From positions 28,309,501 to 28,373,500 of the forward strand of contig NC_057916.1 in NCBI RefSeq assembly GCF_018873765.1: a DNA stretch of 64,000 nucleotides, in the 5' to 3' direction. Position 1 is the stretch's first letter, and each line of letters opens with the position of its first letter. The notes under the pieces were generated by a model that saw only the letters and a list, made by a program, of their open reading frames with translations, ran no database searches and was not told the origin of the DNA. The translations under genes and the position numbers were made by a program. This DNA is from Telopea speciosissima (taxonomy: Eukaryota > Streptophyta > Magnoliopsida > Proteales > Proteaceae). Below, piece by piece: positions 60,724-64,000 of the stretch.

Positions 60724-62157
60724 GGATAATTATCAGCCCCATCCCCTGATGTTTGCCTATATTTTAAAACACACCCACTAACTATCATAATATCAATCGT
60801 TACTTATTTTTAAATGGTGTTAACCTATGAAATTATTTTGATCAAAATGCCCCTAACACTAAAACATAAAAAACCTATTCCTAAAACATTTCTTACCGTT
60901 GGAGACTTAAAAACCAGCTACCTGAGTTTCCCTCCCCCACTCCTTGTTGTCCGACTACCTGAGCTTCTCTCCCCCCATCCCTTCCCCTGCTATCTCTCCC
61001 CCACCCATTTCTGGCCACTGCTACTTGAGCTTCTCTCCCCCACCCATTTCCGGCCACTGTAAATAATTCTATACTCTCCATTCTATCTATTACTGCAGTA
61101 GTAGGATATCGACCCATTAGTAGCATTGGCAGAGAAAATTGCATTTCCAACTGATTAGATCCATATCCATAAAAAAAATAAAAAATAAAAGTGCAGTTAC
61201 GTACTAGTGATTTTTAGGCACATAGAAAGCAATTTAATCAGTAAGTGCTCCACATAACCATCATTAATCTTACCACATTTAGTTTAGATTAGTGCTGCTA
61301 TACTCGATATCAAATACAACCCAAACATTCAAACTCCACATGTCAAGGTGTTAATCGGCTTGACACTCGAGGACAATAAACTATATTATGGATTTGACAG
61401 GGAGGAGAATAAAATACTTACAAGGAGCGTCGGTTATTCACTTGGAAATATGGAGTAACCAAACAGAAAAATAGGCGAAATAGGCTGAACCAGGAGCACT
61501 TCGATTTCAGTCCAAGAGAGCATGTGTCACAGATCGATTTTAGGCCAAGAGAGCAGGTGTCACAAATCAATTTCAGGTGTTGCAGCTCGATTTCAGGAAT
61601 TTGACGGTAAAGCAGAGAGAGAGAGATTCTAGCCTCTGGATCGCCAGGTGGAACTTCCTCAAATGTTGCCATTGTTCCTCACAAACTTAGGGTTTTGACT
61701 CCTTCTATTCCACAGCTCTGAGAACGAGAGCTTTCTAGAGAAGAAATATAGGAATCACCCGCGATTAGATAAGAAAGAGAAGGAGTTGCAGAGTAGAAAA
61801 GATGAGTTGAAGAGGTACTGGTTGTCGAGGTTTCTTCGGGGTAGTTGTGAATGCACGCATTGCATCGAGTAAAATTTACTAAGTTTTGTCGAGCAACGGT
61901 GGTGGGTTGACGCCGGGCTGGTTTATGGGTGTTTTAATTGAAAGGGTAGATTAAGTACTTCGATCATTAAGAAGGGCAGAATTGTCATTTAAAAATTATT
62001 AAACTGCTGACATCACCACTTAACAGATCTTAACTAATGGTAGGGAGTCTGTGTGGAATTAGTTTGATAAAACAAGATAGACGATTGATATTATGAAAGT
62101 TAACGGGTGTGCTTTAAAATATAGGCAAACGTCAGGGGGTGGCGTTGATAAGTTTCC
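60724..62157. mobile_element. Mutator-like element with gene fragment (Pack-MULE)
   Basis: The perfect 9-bp duplication AATGATAAA lies at 60715-60723 and 62158-62166. The ends GGATAATTATCAGCCCC and the reverse lead into inverted arms of about 75 bp or more (GTTTGCCTATATTTTAAAA and CATAATATCAATCG on both sides). The interior holds a minus-strand start of a cytochrome c-like gene (61631-61672) and a small tandem repeat at about 61500-61580. No transposase was seen. Confidence 0.85.
61631..61672 (-). pseudogene. captured start of a cytochrome c-like gene
   Basis: The minus-strand ATG at 61672 reads MATFEEVPPGDPEA, close to plant cytochrome c N-termini (for example MASFDEAPPGNPKAG in Arabidopsis). 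It then turns into non-matching sequence before the heme-binding CxxCH. The upstream minus-strand sequence looks like a 5' UTR. With only 14 residues the identity is likely but not certain. Confidence 0.5.
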
Positions 62158-62256
62158 AATGATAAAACATTAAACAACTAATGTTAATATCCCTAATATC
62201 AAATCATTTTCCCTTATTTTATGTCTCTCTCTCTCTCTCAATGGTCTTTCAAAAAA

Positions 62257-62641
62257 GGGTAAATTATATATCATCCCCTGATTTTTAAGCAAAACTCAAA
62301 TCACCCCCTGATTTTTAAAAATTCTCAAATCAACCCTTGTATTAAACCCCAATATGACAAATTAATCCCTACTATTAGTTTTATGCTGTTAAGTGATGAT
62401 ATCAACCAGTTAAATAAATTTAAATCCCTAAACTACCCTTGACATCCAAACATAGATTTTGAAGGGTAATATTGTAAATTTAATTCTAATATTTTAGTAC
62501 AAGAATAAAATAATCCTTTCACACTAATAACTAACAGCAGACTAACACCGTTACTGTAGAGGGGGACGGATGAGTATTTTCAAAAACTAAGGGGTGATTT
62601 GAGTTTCGTTTGATAACCAGGGGGTGACATGTAATTTACCC
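62257..62641. mobile_element. Mutator-type MITE
   Basis: The perfect 9-bp duplication TTCAAAAAA lies at 62248-62256 and 62642-62650. The ends GGGTAAATTATATATCA and TGACATGTAATTTACCC are inverted and continue with CTCAAATCACCCC and its reverse. It is 385 bp and non-coding. The first bases resemble the ends of the element at 7066-8309, so the two may be related. Confidence 0.85.
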
Positions 62642-62750
62642 TTCAAAAAACCAACATAATGTATGTCCTAATTTTATTTTGTCTTTCCTCCATGATCTTT
62701 CAAAAAACCAACATAACGTACGTCCTGATTTTATTGTCTTTCCTCCATGT
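62642..62750. repeat. 57-bp tandem duplication beside the MITE
   Basis: TTCAAAAAACCAACATAA.. GTCTTTCCTCCATG occurs twice in a row. The first unit overlaps the right target duplication of the MITE. Confidence 0.75.
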
Positions 62751-63129
62751 TTAAACAACCTTCATGCTCAGTAGTTTCCTGTAAAGTTTTGAGGCATCCA
62801 AAGTGGGAAGTATCAAAAGCTAGGAACTTGGGTTTTTCATGTTATTCTTCTGTCTGCCTATTATCAGTGCTGAAGAACTGTCCATTACCAACAATGCAAA
62901 ATGTTAAATATGAGGAACTATTTTTAGATCTGTGTATGCTTACTACTGAAAATCTTTTATAGAGTACATCTGTGTTGGTGATTCAGTTACAAATGGATGA
63001 CCCTCCAAGTATTCAAATCCACAGCAGGAATATGAAGAACCAAGGAGCTGACTAATTAAGATCTGTCATAGCAGGGTTTACGGGCAGCATGACAATTGTT
63101 TTTGCCCCATAGAAGGAAACTCAGAGCAT

Positions 63130-64000
63130 TTACTTCAAAACCTTGGATTCAATTTCTTCCAAGCTCAAGCCTTTTGTTTCCGGCACAAAGAAGATTACAA
63201 ATAAAAGTGATAGCAATGCAATACCCCCAAACAGGAGGAAAAGGTAATCCGCCCCCAAGAGATCCTGCAGGAATAGAGAATATTAGCCAGATAACTCATT
63301 ACTAGTAAATTTACATGCAAAATTGGAGCCTTGTATGATTTATGTGTTCTCTAAAGACTAAAAGGAAAATTTTATAAGACAGCTACAAGGATAGCAATTA
63401 CATTATGGAGTTAAATTTTATGTGATAAAGAAAAACATACATTTAAAGGGAGTGATCTGAAAGAAGGATAATGAGATGAAAGGATGGCAATACTAGGTTG
63501 GATAGAAGGAAAGAAAAGGGGGGGAGGGGGGAGGGAGAACATGTCGTGTGGAACTTAGTAGTAGCACCAATAGGTGACAGATCAAGGGAGATTAATTTAG
63601 ATGGAGTGGCCATATACAATTAAGACCAATAACTACACCAGTTAGTAGGAGCAATAAGATACACAATAGTAAGAAAATGCGTGAGAACTTATAAGCTGAG
63701 AGCAACTATGGCAAATAAAGGAGTGGAATACTAGAACTGTTCAAGTAGCCAACCCCAAGTAGCTTCGAAGAGGGGTGGGGGAGGCTGGAGAAAAATATCC
63801 CAATGGGTGGGAATGGGGCTTGAAGAGTTTTGGTTGTTATTTTGAAGAAAAAGTTTCCACCCGTTAAAGTCAATACCTTCAGTGGAGAGAAAGCAAAGGT
63901 TACAATTGCATTTGAACCGAAGTTGGTAAGAACAGCAAGACTAATCCCACGCCCTCTTGTCTGAAGTGGGAAGATTTCAGACACCATTAGCCAACTAATT
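63130..64000 (-). CDS. chloroplast-type sugar (xylose/H+ symporter-like) transporter, 3' end, partial
   Basis: The last two exons are on the minus strand, with the gene continuing past the window. The exon from 64000 to 63877 reads [17 protein letters not shown], then [19 protein letters not shown] and SPLK, ending at donor AAGGTATTG. The last exon, 63264-63130, reads [40 protein letters not shown] and KVLK, then stop. The [12 protein letters not shown] motif is the signature at the end of the last membrane helix in the major facilitator sugar-porter family. The wording is closest, from memory, to Arabidopsis At5g59250 (D-xylose-proton symporter-like 3, chloroplastic, also called pSuT) rather than the vacuolar VGT members. 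The exon junction is in phase 0 and in the expected place. Most of the 12-helix protein is outside the window. Confidence 0.9.

Overview
The window looks like nuclear DNA from a flowering plant. It holds intron-containing Rubisco activase genes, L-type lectin receptor kinases, SINEs matching the plant Au family as I remember it, many short inverted-repeat transposons, and plant-type LTR retrotransposon fossils. Gene density is low and most intergenic DNA is transposon-derived, as in a woody dicot or early-diverging angiosperm. I cannot name the species.

Layout. 1-4.1 kb: no gene; foldback and hAT-like elements. 4.1-5.9 kb: a palindrome of about 1.8 kb with arms near 0.87 kb. 5.5-8.5 kb: a segment with a second copy at 29.6-37.6 kb. 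9-12 kb: LTR and LINE fragments. 12.1-14.2 kb: intronless L-type lectin receptor kinase 1 (minus strand). 15.5-18.9 kb: a Mutator-like element with a perfect 9-bp target duplication carrying a piece of an LRR receptor kinase gene (Pack-MULE). 20.2-23.9 kb: broken exons of three unrelated genes (polygalacturonase, RD19-type cysteine protease, COQ4), all on the minus strand, behind a possible Helitron 5' end. 24-27 kb: hAT-like element and SINEs. 27.2-29.2 kb: lectin receptor kinase 2, a tandem duplicate of gene 1. 29.6-37.6 kb: second copy of the segment, enlarged by an LTR element (which itself contains a solo LTR) and by another solo LTR. 37.6-47.3 kb: gene-poor DNA with exon-like scraps and a gag-only LTR element. 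48.8-51.7 and 55.7-58.5 kb: two complete seven-exon Rubisco activase genes in tandem, both of the long redox-regulated (alpha) form. 60.7-62.2 kb: another Mutator-like element, carrying what looks like the start of a cytochrome c gene. 63.1-64 kb: the last two exons of a chloroplast-type sugar/xylose transporter, running off the end.

How it fits together. The functional genes are the two receptor kinases, the two activases and the cut-off transporter, all on the minus strand. The activase copies are identical by eye over about 1.2 kb including three introns, yet differ on both sides, which suggests recent gene conversion. The arms of the large palindrome carry about 400 bp that also lies just upstream of lectin receptor kinase 2 but is almost absent upstream of gene 1. 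If transcribed, the palindrome could feed small RNAs to the promoter of gene 2. That is a hypothesis, but it is the most interesting possibility here.
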